64,000 nucleotides of DNA, taken from positions 3,100,001 to 3,164,000 of the forward strand of contig NZ_CP020919.1 in the NCBI RefSeq assembly GCF_003076475.1, given 5' to 3'. Positions 44,972-55,134 of the stretch are shown here, piece after piece. The translations under genes and the position numbers were made by a program. The stretch's first letter is position 1, and the number at the start of each line of letters is the position of its first letter. The DNA comes from Flavobacterium kingsejongi. Its GTDB lineage: Bacteria; Bacteroidota; Bacteroidia; Flavobacteriales; Flavobacteriaceae. The notes under the pieces were generated by a model that was not told where the DNA came from, searched no databases, and worked only from the letters and a program-made list of their open reading frames with translations.

Positions 44972-45652
44972 ATGAAAATTTTAGTAATAGAAGACGACCA
45001 AAGGGTAGCCGAACTGATTCAGAGGGGCTTGGAAGAGCAGGGATTTGAACTTTCCCTGGCTTATGACGGCCTTTCCGGAAAAAAATTAGCACTGAATAAT
45101 GATTATGACCTGGTCATTACAGATGTCATATTGCCCAAACTCGATGGCCTGGACCTGTGTAAGGAAATACGAAAAACGAAACCAGAATTGCCCATTTTGA
45201 TGCTAACCGCTTTGGGAACTACGGATGATAAAGTGGAAGGATTTGATGCCGGAGCCGATGATTACCTGACCAAACCTTTTGAAATGAGGGAACTCCTGGT
45301 GCGTATCCGGGCTTTGCTAAAACGAAGCAACGGTAAAATGAACAGTATCGGTTTTATCTTGAAATACGACGATCTCGAAATGAACCTGAAAACACTAAAC
45401 GTAAAGCGAAAGGATATTGCCATCAGCCTGACGCCTAAGGAATTTAAGCTATTGGAATACATGCTCCAGAATACAGAACGGGTACTGTCCAGAACAGAAA
45501 TTGCCGAAAAAGTATGGGACATGCATTTTGATACCGGGACCAATTTTATTGATGTGTACATCAATTACCTGAGAAAAAAGATAGATAAAGATTTTGACAA
45601 AAAACTGATTCATACCAAATCGGGAATGGGATTTATTTTGAAAGCAGAATGA
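44972..45652 (+). CDS. OmpR-family response regulator of the metal-efflux block
   Basis: A 226-residue regulator of CusR/CzcR type. The receiver shows IEDD, phosphoacceptor D51 in VITDVILPKLDG, MLTALGTTDD and YLTKPFEMREL; the winged-helix output has PKEFKLLEYML and a final HTKSGMGFIL. ATG at 44972 is taken; one ATG lies one codon earlier. The kinase ATG overlaps the stop by 4 bp, and the pump genes follow, so it most likely controls the efflux operon. Confidence 0.93.
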   Translation: MKILVIEDDQRVAELIQRGLEEQGFELSLAYDGLSGKKLALNNDYDLVITDVILPKLDGLDLCKEIRKTKPELPILMLTALGTTDDKVEGFDAGADDYLTKPFEMRELLVRIRALLKRSNGKMNSIGFILKYDDLEMNLKTLNVKRKDIAISLTPKEFKLLEYMLQNTERVLSRTEIAEKVWDMHFDTGTNFIDVYINYLRKKIDKDFDKKLIHTKSGMGFILKAE

Positions 45653-47019
45653 AAATACGACAAAGGCTTACCTTATTGTTCACTTTTATCACAGCAACAA
45701 TCTTATTGTTTTTTGCTGCGATTATTTATATTTCCGCTAAGGAAAACCGGGAGAATGAATTTTATGCCGTACTGAAAAAAGAGGCAATCACCAAAGCCAA
45801 TTTGTTCCTGAATGCCCAGGTGGATACCAAAACCCTGCAAAGCATTTACATCAATAACCGCGCAACGATCAACGAAGTAGAAGTCGCCATTTACGATACT
45901 TCTTTTCACTTGTTGTATCATGACGCCGATGATATTGATGCTGTCAAGGAAACCAAAGCGATGATCGATGAGATCCAAAAGAAAGACAAGCTACAGTTTT
46001 ACCTGGACGATTGGCAGGTCGTTGGCCTTAAATACAAATTCCAGGACAAAGAATACATCATTACTGCCATTGCGTATGATGAACATGGCTATAAAAAATT
46101 GCAGAATCTGCTGGAAAATAGTGTGATTCTTTTTATTGCTTCTATTTTGTTCATTTATATTGCCGGGCGGTATTTTTCCAAAAAGGCATTTGAGCCTATT
46201 GTTGAAATGACTGAAAAAGCAAAAAACATTACTGCGACCAACCTGGATTTACGAATTGCCACCAAGGGAAGCAAGGATGAAATCTCTAAAATGGCGGATA
46301 CTTTTAATGAAATGCTGGATCGGTTGGAGAATTCATTTGATGCGCAAAAGAATTTTGTTTCCAATATCTCCCACGAATTGCGGACACCACTTTCGGCAAT
46401 TATTACCGAACTGGAACTCTCTACAAATAAAGAACGCAGCATCAGCGAATATAAAATTGTGGTGCAAAATACCTTGCAGGATGCACAAAAGCTGGTGAAA
46501 TTATCCAATAGCCTGCTCGATCTTGCCAAAGCAAGTTATGATCCTTCTGAAATTACCTTTAAGCCGGTACGTATTGATGAGATATTATTGGATGCAATAC
46601 AACAGGTGCAAAAGGCAAAACCCAATGTTTACCACGTTTCCATTCATTTTGAAAATGATTTTGAAAACGACAACCAAATTTCGGTTAACGGAAATGAATA
46701 CCTTTTAAAAGTTGCTTTTGTAAACCTGCTGGAGAATGGCTGTAAGTTTTCTGAAAACCACCAGAGCAGGCTTTCGGTTTCATTTACCAACCATAGCATT
46801 GTACTGCAGTTCTACGATAGCGGGATTGGGATTTCAAAAGAAGACCTGGCTTGTATCTTTACACCGTTTTACAGAGGGGAAAACAAAGAATTTGCCGACG
46901 GGAACGGGATTGGGCTTTCGCTGACCCAAAAAATAATACTGCTCCACCGCGGAACAATTTCCGTGACTTCCAATCCTGGCGAAGGCACTACTTTTACAGT
47001 AGAAATCCATCATTTATAA
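45649..47019 (+). CDS. Sensor histidine kinase of the metal-efflux block
   Basis: A 456-residue membrane kinase. Membrane helices lie at about 8-30 and 158-175 with a periplasmic domain between; HAMP, then NISHELRTPLSAIITELEL with the phospho-accepting His, NLLENGCKFS (N box), DSGIGI (G1) and GNGIGLSL (G2). It is likely to sense the metal or another envelope signal. It follows the regulator gene with a 4-bp overlap, and the outer-membrane factor starts about 100 bp later. Confidence 0.92.
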   Translation: MKIRQRLTLLFTFITATILLFFAAIIYISAKENRENEFYAVLKKEAITKANLFLNAQVDTKTLQSIYINNRATINEVEVAIYDTSFHLLYHDADDIDAVKETKAMIDEIQKKDKLQFYLDDWQVVGLKYKFQDKEYIITAIAYDEHGYKKLQNLLENSVILFIASILFIYIAGRYFSKKAFEPIVEMTEKAKNITATNLDLRIATKGSKDEISKMADTFNEMLDRLENSFDAQKNFVSNISHELRTPLSAIITELELSTNKERSISEYKIVVQNTLQDAQKLVKLSNSLLDLAKASYDPSEITFKPVRIDEILLDAIQQVQKAKPNVYHVSIHFENDFENDNQISVNGNEYLLKVAFVNLLENGCKFSENHQSRLSVSFTNHSIVLQFYDSGIGISKEDLACIFTPFYRGENKEFADGNGIGLSLTQKIILLHRGTISVTSNPGEGTTFTVEIHHL

Positions 47020-47092
47020 GGGGTTTTTAGCTCTAATGAATTTCTAATAATTTTCTAAAACATCTCTAACAGGCCTGTGTGAAAAGCTGACC

Positions 47093-47100
47093 TAACTTTG
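47093..47100 (+). promoter_or_regulatory. Bacteroidota -7 element (TAACTTTG) before the efflux genes
   Basis: An exact TAnnTTTG match 26 bp before the ATG at 47127; it makes the earlier ATG at 47103 unlikely because the transcript would start near it. Confidence 0.5.
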
Positions 47101-47126
47101 CTATGCAATCTATACAAAGCAAAGCA

Positions 47127-48383
47127 ATGCAAAAGCAAAAACAACTTCTCATCTTATTTGTTGTGATGGTTTTTTCAGGAACAGGTTTTTCACAAAGCAA
47201 CTACAGTCTGCAAAAAGCACTGCAGACTGCCAGGAGTAATAACCCGGTCCTCAAAAATCAATCCTATACAATTAACATCGCGGAAAGCGATGCCGTAACG
47301 GCAAAAATGAGGCCTAATCTTACGTTAGGGTTCAACTATATTGGGGTTTTAGGACAACAATATCAGGTAGCCAATACCGGTACCCTAAACGGGGCTAATA
47401 CACAAGCCAATTTCCAGTTGGGTAAAGTTTTTCAACTTCCCGGCATGCGAAAAAACAAAATTGACCTGGCCAACCAGAACACGGACCTGGCGCATAAAAA
47501 CTATGCGGAAACAGAACGTAACCTGTACCAGGATGTAGCCTTGAAATGGCTGGATGTCTGGACTTCTCAAAAACAATTGGAAATTGTAGAGAAAGCAAAG
47601 AATAATCTGGACAGCCTCGTTATTATCAATAAAGTGCGCCTTAAAAACGAGGTGATTACCGAGACGGATTTTAATCGTACCCAATTGTTGGCTAATCAGT
47701 ATGGGCTTCAGATCAAATCATCGGAACAAAATTATCGAAATGAACTGACAGAATTGAAATACCTGTTGGGCAGTACCGAAGAGATCACAGTGGATAGCAA
47801 AGACGGTTTCAATTTTATCGTGCTTTCCTCCCTGAATGATTTTCTAAATGAAGCGATGGAGAAACGTACCGATGTACAGGCCGCTAAATCATTAATTGAT
47901 GCAGCAGATACCAACATCAAACTGCAGCGTTCTATGGCTTATCCGCAGCCTGAATTGGGAGTTATCTATAATCCACAGAATGCTATTCCGTATGCTGGAG
48001 TATATGGCACTGTAGATATTCCAATATTTTCCAGGAACCAGGGAGAAATCAAAAAATCAAAATATTTGAAATTGCAGGCAGAACAAGGATTGGAGATCAC
48101 ACATGCTCAAATTCAGACCGAAATTACGAATGCCTATCAGACCTATCAGACGGAAAAGGAAAACGTTCGGAATTTTGATGTGCTGTTGCCACAGTCCGAA
48201 GCCATTCTGAAAAGTGTGCGTTATTCTTACCTCAGGGGCGGGACCACGATTATCGACTTTTTGGAAGCGCAGCGCAGCTGGCTGGAAACACAGCAGCAAT
48301 ATTATGATACCATGCAGCACTACAGGGAAAGTTACATCAAACTACTATATACTTCAGGATTAATCAATCAAATAGCTCAATAA
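47127..48383 (+). CDS. TolC/CusC-family outer-membrane efflux channel
   Basis: A 418-residue protein with a Sec signal (to about TGFSQ) and two TolC-type repeats with long helices (NPVLKNQSYTINIAESDAVTAK, and later PQSEAILKSVRYSYLRGG). The Gly-rich RGGTTIIDFLEAQRSW end is typical of outer-membrane factors of RND pumps. It forms the outer-membrane exit duct, and the adaptor gene follows after 2 bp. Confidence 0.93.
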   Translation: MQKQKQLLILFVVMVFSGTGFSQSNYSLQKALQTARSNNPVLKNQSYTINIAESDAVTAKMRPNLTLGFNYIGVLGQQYQVANTGTLNGANTQANFQLGKVFQLPGMRKNKIDLANQNTDLAHKNYAETERNLYQDVALKWLDVWTSQKQLEIVEKAKNNLDSLVIINKVRLKNEVITETDFNRTQLLANQYGLQIKSSEQNYRNELTELKYLLGSTEEITVDSKDGFNFIVLSSLNDFLNEAMEKRTDVQAAKSLIDAADTNIKLQRSMAYPQPELGVIYNPQNAIPYAGVYGTVDIPIFSRNQGEIKKSKYLKLQAEQGLEITHAQIQTEITNAYQTYQTEKENVRNFDVLLPQSEAILKSVRYSYLRGGTTIIDFLEAQRSWLETQQQYYDTMQHYRESYIKLLYTSGLINQIAQ

Positions 48384-48385
48384 AT

Positions 48386-49399
48386 ATGAAAATTTTAATG
48401 CAATACAGCAGCTGGATTATGGTCTTTTTACTTTGCGCCTGCGGCAGTAAAGAAGACAAAACAGTGGTAACCAAAGATAATACGCCACAGGTAACGGATA
48501 ATGGTACAAAAATCATGTTCCCAAATCCTGAAAATGTAGCTTTTTTTGAAACGGAAACGATCAACAATTCGCTGTTGAACAATCAGGTAACCGCTCCGGC
48601 GAAAGTATCTGCGACAGTAATCCGATCTGATGAAGGAGCATCACAGAATATTGTGCTATTTGAAAATCCGGAATTAGCGGGAAATTATACCCAACTGATC
48701 CAGCATTTGATTACGATCAAACAGATTCAAAGCCGCAATATCAAACAAAAAGAAATCGAGTTGGATCGTGCCCGGGATTTACAGGCGCATGGTGCAGCTA
48801 CCGGAAAAGATTTGCTGGAAGCGCAAACGGCCTTATCTATGGAGAATGCCAGCCTGGCGAATGAAAAAGCAGCGATCATTGAACATGAAACTAAATTAAA
48901 AGCAGGTGGATTCCTGCCGGAAGAACTAAAAACTGCCAAAGCCGGTACCGCATTTATTACTTGTGATATCCCAGAGAATCAAATCAGCAAAATCAAAAAA
49001 GGAAATGAATGTATTGTTCAATTGACGGCATTCCCTAATGAGAAATTCAAAGGTACCCTGGACGGAATTGCCGATATGGTGGATGAATCTACCAGAATGG
49101 TGAAACTGCGAATTAAGATGAATAATGACAGCGGGAATTTTAAAGCAGGCATGTTTGCTACAGTTTCATTTGGTATCAGTGAAGGCGATTACATCAGTGT
49201 GGATAAAAATGCATTGATTACAGTACAGGCTAAGAATTATGTATTTGTGAAAAAAGGAGCCGATACTTTCGAACGCAGGGAAGTAGCGATAGGAAGCCAG
49301 CTTGGCGACCGGATTTTAATTTACAGCGGACTGAATAATGGGGATGCTATTGCCATCAAAGGCGTAATGCAACTGAAAGGATTAAGTTTCGGATACTAA
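48386..49399 (+). CDS. RND efflux periplasmic adaptor, lipoprotein
   Basis: A 337-residue membrane-fusion protein with lipobox LCAC and a short, acidic linker. It contains a lipoyl-like segment and a helical hairpin (QKEIELDRARDLQAHGAATGKDLLEAQTAL), then the beta-barrel PENQISKIKKGNECIVQLTAFPNEKFKGTLDGIADMVDESTRMVKLR. It links the CzcA-type pump to the TolC-type channel. The DUF190 gene follows 5 bp later. Confidence 0.92.
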   Translation: MKILMQYSSWIMVFLLCACGSKEDKTVVTKDNTPQVTDNGTKIMFPNPENVAFFETETINNSLLNNQVTAPAKVSATVIRSDEGASQNIVLFENPELAGNYTQLIQHLITIKQIQSRNIKQKEIELDRARDLQAHGAATGKDLLEAQTALSMENASLANEKAAIIEHETKLKAGGFLPEELKTAKAGTAFITCDIPENQISKIKKGNECIVQLTAFPNEKFKGTLDGIADMVDESTRMVKLRIKMNNDSGNFKAGMFATVSFGISEGDYISVDKNALITVQAKNYVFVKKGADTFERREVAIGSQLGDRILIYSGLNNGDAIAIKGVMQLKGLSFGY

Positions 49400-49404
49400 A
49401 CACA

Positions 49405-49710
49405 ATGAAGATGACACAGGCACAAGTATATATTGATAAAGATGAGATGTACGGCACACAATCACTGTACGAATATGTATTCCGGCTTTTGCTGGAGCAT
49501 CAGATACTGGGGGCTACATTATTCCAGGCCAGCCTTGGTTATGGAGCGAGCCAGCACCTGTACCGTCCCAATGATTTGTTCAGTTTTGACGGAATTCCCA
49601 TGCTGATCCTCTTTACAGATGAGGACGAAAAGGTAAAACAGGCCCTTACAGCACTTCGTGCGGTATACAAAGGCGGTTTTATAGTTACTAACCAAGTAGA
49701 TAAATGGTAA
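49405..49710 (+). CDS. DUF190 PII-like small protein of the efflux operon
   Basis: A 101-residue soluble protein with the DUF190 pattern: YEYVFRLLLEHQILGATLFQASLGYGAS, FDGIPMLILFTDED and LRAVYKGGFIVTNQVDKW. DUF190 proteins have a ferredoxin-like fold like GlnB/CutA. It is placed between adaptor and pump genes, 5 bp after one and 4 bp before the other, which is unusual and points to a role in regulating or assisting metal efflux. No metal-binding site is proven. Confidence 0.88.
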   Translation: MKMTQAQVYIDKDEMYGTQSLYEYVFRLLLEHQILGATLFQASLGYGASQHLYRPNDLFSFDGIPMLILFTDEDEKVKQALTALRAVYKGGFIVTNQVDKW

Positions 49711-49714
49711 TATA

Positions 49715-52700
49715 ATGATTAAAAATTTGCTACTATTCAGCCTGCGAAATCGCTGGGCTGTAATTGCGATTAGTGTAGTATTAATGGCAATCGGTTTCTG
49801 GTGTTTTACCCAGTTAAAAATTGAAGCCTATCCGGATATTGCCGACACCAATGTTATTGTTGTGGCACAATATGATGGAAGAGCTGCCGAAGAAGTAGAG
49901 CAACAGGTGACTGTTCCTATCGAAAGAGCGCTACAAAATACCCCTAATGTACTGGACAGAAGAAGCAGGACGATCTTTGGATTGTCTGTAGTACAGTTGA
50001 CTTTTAAAGATGGGACTGATGATTATTTTGCGCGTCAGCAGGTTATTGAACGTTTGGCAGCAGCAGAATTGCCTGCAGGCGTATCACCTGAATTGGCACC
50101 ATTATCTACTGCGGTAGGGGAAGTGTACCGCTATGTGGTGGAAGCACCGCCAAGCTACAGCCAGGCAGATCTTAGGGATTTACAGGACTGGGTAATCAAA
50201 CCGGCATTGTTGCAAGTGCCTGGTATTGCCGATGTGACCACTTTTGGTGGGCCGCTAAAACAGTTCCATATCATTACTTCACCTGAAAAACTAAGAAAAT
50301 ACAACCTTAATTTACAGGATGTAATCGATGCGGTAAATGTGAACAACCAGAATACCGGAGGGAATATTATCGAACGTGGTGGGCAAGGTTTTGCGATTCG
50401 CGGTTTAGGAGCGATAAAAACAGATCAGGATATCCGTAATATCGTATTGAAATCAGAGAATGGAATTCCGGTTTTTATACGTGATGTGGCAACAGTGGAA
50501 ATTACGCCACCACCACCAAGCGGTGTAATGGGGTATACCATTACCAAAGATAAAAAGGATGTAAGCAGTGGGGTGGAAGGAATCATACTATTACGCCGTT
50601 ATGAGAATCCGAGTGAAGTGCTCAAAAAGCTGAAAGAAAGGATTTCTGACCTGGAAGCCCATGACTTACCGGAAGGCGTTACTTTACGTCCAATGTATGA
50701 CCGTAGTTTCTTAATTGATCACTCTTTGGAAACCGTAGCCCATACTTTATTTGAAGGAATCTCGATTGTGGTTATCCTATTGATTTTCTTCCTGGGAAGT
50801 GCCCGTAGTGCGCTGGTTGTAGCGCTTACAATTCCATTTTCTTTGTTCTTTGCTTTCATTTTAATGCGTTTATCCGGAATTCCGGCCAATTTACTTTCTT
50901 TAGGTGCTATTGACTTTGGGATCATTGTAGATGGAGCGTGTGTCATGGCCGAACACCTGATTCGAAAATACAGGACGGCGACCACGGAAGAGAAAGAACA
51001 GGGAATTGTTAAAATCACATTGCAGGCTGCTCAGGAAGTAGGCCGTGAGATCTTCTTCTCTGTTACAATCATCATATTGGCTTATATGCCGATACTTTTA
51101 ATGACCCGTGTAGAAGGTAAACTGTTCTCTCCAATGGCACTGACACTTGCATTTGCAGTAATCGGTTCCATGTTGGCAGCCCTGACGTTTATTCCGGTAC
51201 TGATTTCGTTTGTCTACAAAAAGAGCCTGACGGATACCAGCAAACCGATTAAAGAGCATAAGAATTTTATCCTGGATTTCCTGACACGGATCTATACTAA
51301 AACGTTAGATAAGTTTTTAAAAGGATACAAAAAAACAGTATTGATAGGTTTCTCTGTAGTATTGATCTTTATTTTATGCGGACTGAAATTAGGAACTGAA
51401 TTCCTGCCTACGCTGGATGAGGGATCCATTTTCCTGAGAGGGAATTTCCCAGCCGGTATTTCAATACAGGAAAATGTAAAATATGCGCCTAAAATCCGTA
51501 AGATTATAGCAAAATATCCGCAAATCTCTTATATCATCACCCAAACGGGACGAAATGACGAGGGTACCGATCCTTTTCCTGCCAACAGGAATGAAATCCT
51601 AGTAGGGCTAAAAGATTACAACCTGTGGAGTGATACCATTTCTAAAAAAGACCTTGTAGAAAAAATAAAAAACAACTTGCAGCAGGAGATTCCTTCCGTT
51701 CAGTTTTCTTCCGGCCAGCCGATTATCGACCAGGTGATGGAAATTGTGAATGGTAGTGCGGCAGACCTTGCGATATCTATTGTAGGGGATGATTTGGAAA
51801 TGATGCGTAAAAAAGCAGATACGATTGCACAGATTGTAAAAAATACACCCGGAGCAGCCAATGTGAATATTGAGCAGGAAGGGGAGCAGGAGCAACTGGC
51901 AGTGGATATTAATCGTGAAGCAGCAGCCCGTTTTGGGATTAATGTGGCGGATATCCAAAATATGATCGAAGCCGCGATTGGTGGGAAAAGCATCTCTACA
52001 TTATATGATGGTACAAAACGTTATGATATCGTAGTCCGCTTTTTACCGGAAGACCGGAACTCAATAGATGCTATCAAAAACATTCTGATTCCATCTGCGA
52101 ATGGTTCTTTAATTCCGATGAGCCAACTTGCCAATATCCATTTTGTGGAAGGGCAGACCAATATTTACCGCTTTGGCAGCAAACGCATGATTACGGTTCG
52201 AACCAACATCAAAGGCAGGGATCAGGGAAGTTTTGTAAAAGAGCTGAAAAAGAAAATCGATAAGAGCGTCCATGTTCCAAAAGGGTATGACATTAAATAT
52301 GGTGGACAATATGAAAACCTGGAGCGTGCTGGAAAACAGTTATTATTTACTATTCCGCTAACGATAATTATGGTGTTCCTGTTCTTATTCATGCTGTATA
52401 AAAATTTCCAGAATACATTGATTACCATGAGTTGTATATTATTTGCCCTTGGTGGTGGAATTGTAGCATTGCTGCTTCGGGGGTATTACTTTAATGTTTC
52501 TGCAGGAGTAGGTTTCGTGAGTATTTTTGGAATCTCAGTAATGGCGGGTGTCCTCCTGGTATCGGCAATTAACAGAAAGAATTTGTTTAAGGAAAATGAT
52601 ATCGAAAGCAATGTGCTGTCTGCTTCCAAAGAACAATTACGCGCACTCTTATCCATTTTGGTCGTAGCAATTATTGGACTTGTTCCAGCTGCTATATCCT

Positions 52701-52855
52701 CGGGTATCGGTTCTGATGTGCAACGTCCTTTGGCCACAGTAATCATCGGTGGTTTAACCAGTACACTGATTTTTGCACCATTGCTGATTCCACCGTTATA
52801 CATTTGGATTCATAAAAATAGAAAAGAGAAAATAGTAACAAAAGAGGATAATTAA
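49715..52855 (+). CDS. CzcA/CusA-family RND metal-efflux pump
   Basis: A 1046-residue inner-membrane pump with 12 predicted helices in two repeated halves and two periplasmic loops. The signature DFGIIVDGACVMAEHLI is closest to the DFGxxVDGA form of divalent-cation (Zn/Co/Ni) exporters and lacks the Cu/Ag type MIENAHK. The N-terminus (WAVIAISVVLMAIGFWCFTQLKIEAYPDIADTNV) is typical. Energy comes from the proton gradient. It ends the block of regulator, kinase, channel, adaptor and DUF190 genes. Confidence 0.93.
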   Translation: MIKNLLLFSLRNRWAVIAISVVLMAIGFWCFTQLKIEAYPDIADTNVIVVAQYDGRAAEEVEQQVTVPIERALQNTPNVLDRRSRTIFGLSVVQLTFKDGTDDYFARQQVIERLAAAELPAGVSPELAPLSTAVGEVYRYVVEAPPSYSQADLRDLQDWVIKPALLQVPGIADVTTFGGPLKQFHIITSPEKLRKYNLNLQDVIDAVNVNNQNTGGNIIERGGQGFAIRGLGAIKTDQDIRNIVLKSENGIPVFIRDVATVEITPPPPSGVMGYTITKDKKDVSSGVEGIILLRRYENPSEVLKKLKERISDLEAHDLPEGVTLRPMYDRSFLIDHSLETVAHTLFEGISIVVILLIFFLGSARSALVVALTIPFSLFFAFILMRLSGIPANLLSLGAIDFGIIVDGACVMAEHLIRKYRTATTEEKEQGIVKITLQAAQEVGREIFFSVTIIILAYMPILLMTRVEGKLFSPMALTLAFAVIGSMLAALTFIPVLISFVYKKSLTDTSKPIKEHKNFILDFLTRIYTKTLDKFLKGYKKTVLIGFSVVLIFILCGLKLGTEFLPTLDEGSIFLRGNFPAGISIQENVKYAPKIRKIIAKYPQISYIITQTGRNDEGTDPFPANRNEILVGLKDYNLWSDTISKKDLVEKIKNNLQQEIPSVQFSSGQPIIDQVMEIVNGSAADLAISIVGDDLEMMRKKADTIAQIVKNTPGAANVNIEQEGEQEQLAVDINREAAARFGINVADIQNMIEAAIGGKSISTLYDGTKRYDIVVRFLPEDRNSIDAIKNILIPSANGSLIPMSQLANIHFVEGQTNIYRFGSKRMITVRTNIKGRDQGSFVKELKKKIDKSVHVPKGYDIKYGGQYENLERAGKQLLFTIPLTIIMVFLFLFMLYKNFQNTLITMSCILFALGGGIVALLLRGYYFNVSAGVGFVSIFGISVMAGVLLVSAINRKNLFKENDIESNVLSASKEQLRALLSILVVAIIGLVPAAISSGIGSDVQRPLATVIIGGLTSTLIFAPLLIPPLYIWIHKNRKEKIVTKEDN

Positions 52856-53124
52856 TGCCGTTGGATTTCAGTAAGCTGGTATGGATTGCACTACAGTGTA
52901 CTGATAAATGAATCATTGAAGATGAATCATGTAGTGTAGTTTATTTTCAGTGTATTAAAGTTACTATATAAATTGGGAGAACTGCTTCTGGAAGGTGGAT
53001 TTGGTACAACAAATCGATTTCTGGGAGCAGTACTTTTTTAGGGTATAACGTAAAATTATTTTAGAATAAAAACAGTCGTTTTATGCAACACATTAAGGAA
53101 CCAATACGAGATACCGGACATGGA

Positions 53125-53154
53125 TTGGATAATCAATTAATTAGGTTAAATTTG
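53125..53154 (+). promoter_or_regulatory. Canonical Bacteroidota promoter (TTG-N19-TAAATTTG)
   Basis: TTG (53125-53127), 19 bp, then TAAATTTG (53147-53154), 34 bp before the ATG at 53189. This is the best-formed promoter in the window and likely drives the regulator, kinase, porin and transporter genes. The rest of the gap 52859-53188 shows nothing I can name. Confidence 0.75.
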
Positions 53155-53188
53155 CCCTGTACTTTCCTTTTACCCTAAAAATAGCGCA

Positions 53189-53866
53189 ATGAAATTATTA
53201 TTAGTCGAGGATAATCCTGAGCTGATTAAGAGTATGGCCGATTACCTGGTACATGAAAACAATATTTGTGAAATGGCCCATACCTTTGAAGAAGCCCGCG
53301 AAAAGTTGGTTTTATTTACCTATGACTGTATTATACTCGATATAATGCTTCCCGATGGTAATGGGATTAACCTGCTGAAACTGATCAAAAAGGAAGGATT
53401 GGAAAGCAGTGTCATTATTATTTCTGCTAAGAATTCGCTGGATTTTAAAATTACAGGTCTGGATGAAGGCGCAGACGATTATATCACCAAACCTTTTCCA
53501 TTACCGGAGCTGTATTCCAGAATCAAAGCAGTAACACGACGGAACAGCAAAACAGCTTCCCAACTGCTACAGTTTAATGAGATTACAATAGACCTGCTGT
53601 CTATGGAAACCCATATTAACGGACAAGCTGTAACCTTAACCCGTAAGGAAACCAATCTCCTGATTTATTTTCTGAACAACCAGAACCGGATCCTGTCCCG
53701 ACAGGCTATTGCAGCACACCTTTGGGGTGATTATACCGACAATCTTGATAATTTTGATTTTGTGTACCAGCATGTAAAGAACCTCCGAAAGAAAATTACA
53801 GATGCGGGTGGAGAAGATTATATCAGTACCGTTTATGGGCTGGGGTATAAAATAAGCCATCAGTAA
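53189..53866 (+). CDS. OmpR-family response regulator of the porin/transporter block
   Basis: A 225-residue regulator. The receiver has VEDN, phosphoacceptor D51 in IILDIMLPDGNG, IISAKNSLD and YITKPFPLPELY; the winged-helix domain has RKETNLLIYFL and ISTVYGLGYKISH. The kinase start shares one base with its stop. Together with the downstream porin and transporter genes it likely senses a substrate and induces uptake. Confidence 0.93.
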   Translation: MKLLLVEDNPELIKSMADYLVHENNICEMAHTFEEAREKLVLFTYDCIILDIMLPDGNGINLLKLIKKEGLESSVIIISAKNSLDFKITGLDEGADDYITKPFPLPELYSRIKAVTRRNSKTASQLLQFNEITIDLLSMETHINGQAVTLTRKETNLLIYFLNNQNRILSRQAIAAHLWGDYTDNLDNFDFVYQHVKNLRKKITDAGGEDYISTVYGLGYKISHQ

Positions 53867-55134
53867 TGCGGCTCAATTACCGGTATACGATTGCTTATTC
53901 CTTAATCACTTTTTTTGTATTGCTGATTGGTCTTGCGATTGTTTACACTGCCGTAAAAAGAAGTAGCGCACAGGCAACAATAGGGGAACTAAAGCACCTT
54001 AACCGTGTTGTGGCCAACCAACTCAGCAGTTCCGAAGACTATAGCAGCCATCCTTCACGTAAAAATGTTACAATTGAAAAACTAACCGGGATTCCCAATA
54101 CTACCGAAAAAGTAGATTATAACATAGTTTGGAATGCGGAACTTCAAAATAAGGTAATGAATGTAAGCCTGGCGACAGTACATCAGGTAGGCACTGATTA
54201 TTATCGGATTACGAGCCATACTTTTATGATCATTACCGAAGACATTTACCTCAATGGGATATTTATGGTATTTGCCTGGACGTTTATCTTCCTGATTTCG
54301 ATGGTTATTATTTCCAGTGAAGTGATCTCCGGATATATCCTTGCACCCTTTAATGCCACTTTATATTCGATACAAAAATTTGCCCTGCACCAGCAAACCA
54401 ATATCAAATTCCAGAAGACAAGTACCTTAGAATTCCAGGAACTGAATCGATTTTTACTAAAGATGACAGAGAATGCTAAAAAAGATTATTGGGCGCTAAA
54501 AGAATTTTCTGAAAATGCATCCCATGAATTGCAGACTCCAATTGCGGTTATCAAGGCCAAAATTGAGTTACTCATACAGTCAAAGCTCGATGAATCCCAA
54601 CTGACCCAACTCATGTCGATGCTGGATGAACTCGAAAAGCTTTCTAAGATCAATCAATCACTAACTTTATTAACCAAGCTGGAAAATTTTCAGGCGAATA
54701 CTAATAGTGTTACCAATATCAGTAGTATTGTATCAGAAACACTACTTTCTTTTGCAGACCTGATCGAGATGAAGCAGATTACAGTAAAGAGTCATTTGAT
54801 CGATTTGGTTTATATTCCGATGGAAGAGTCATTGAGCCGTATTCTACTCAATAATCTGCTTAGCAATGCCATACGGCACAACTGGATTTCAGGGTCGATT
54901 GAGCTTATGGTAAGTCCTTCCGGACTTATGATCCGTAATACCGGGAATCAGCCTTTGGTACCGACCGAAGAATTATTTGGGCGTTTTAAAAAAGATAATC
55001 AATCACTGAATTCTATTGGGATTGGACTGGCTATTGTTAAAAAGATCTGTGAGATTTTTGGACATACCATCACCTACCACTTTATTGCCGGTTACCATAC
55101 TATCGAAATTGCTTTTGTACAGCCTGAAAAGTAG
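53866..55134 (+). CDS. Sensor histidine kinase of the porin/transporter block
   Basis: A 422-residue kinase with membrane helices at about 7-29 and 133-156 and a sensor of about 100 residues. The phosphotransfer box is HELQTPIAVIKAKIELL (Gln replacing the usual Arg), N box is NNLLSNAIRHN, and the G1 box is reduced to IRNTGNQPL without the usual Asp; G2 is SIGIGLAIVKKI. The changed G1 is common in this Bacteroidota kinase group, so activity is probably kept. The ATG overlaps the regulator stop by one base. Confidence 0.9.
   Translation: MRLNYRYTIAYSLITFFVLLIGLAIVYTAVKRSSAQATIGELKHLNRVVANQLSSSEDYSSHPSRKNVTIEKLTGIPNTTEKVDYNIVWNAELQNKVMNVSLATVHQVGTDYYRITSHTFMIITEDIYLNGIFMVFAWTFIFLISMVIISSEVISGYILAPFNATLYSIQKFALHQQTNIKFQKTSTLEFQELNRFLLKMTENAKKDYWALKEFSENASHELQTPIAVIKAKIELLIQSKLDESQLTQLMSMLDELEKLSKINQSLTLLTKLENFQANTNSVTNISSIVSETLLSFADLIEMKQITVKSHLIDLVYIPMEESLSRILLNNLLSNAIRHNWISGSIELMVSPSGLMIRNTGNQPLVPTEELFGRFKKDNQSLNSIGIGLAIVKKICEIFGHTITYHFIAGYHTIEIAFVQPEK

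Noticed and set aside
52870..52970. Terminator behind the CzcA-type gene
   Set aside because: Only scattered short CACTACA/TGTAGTG arms about 45 bp apart without a T-run.
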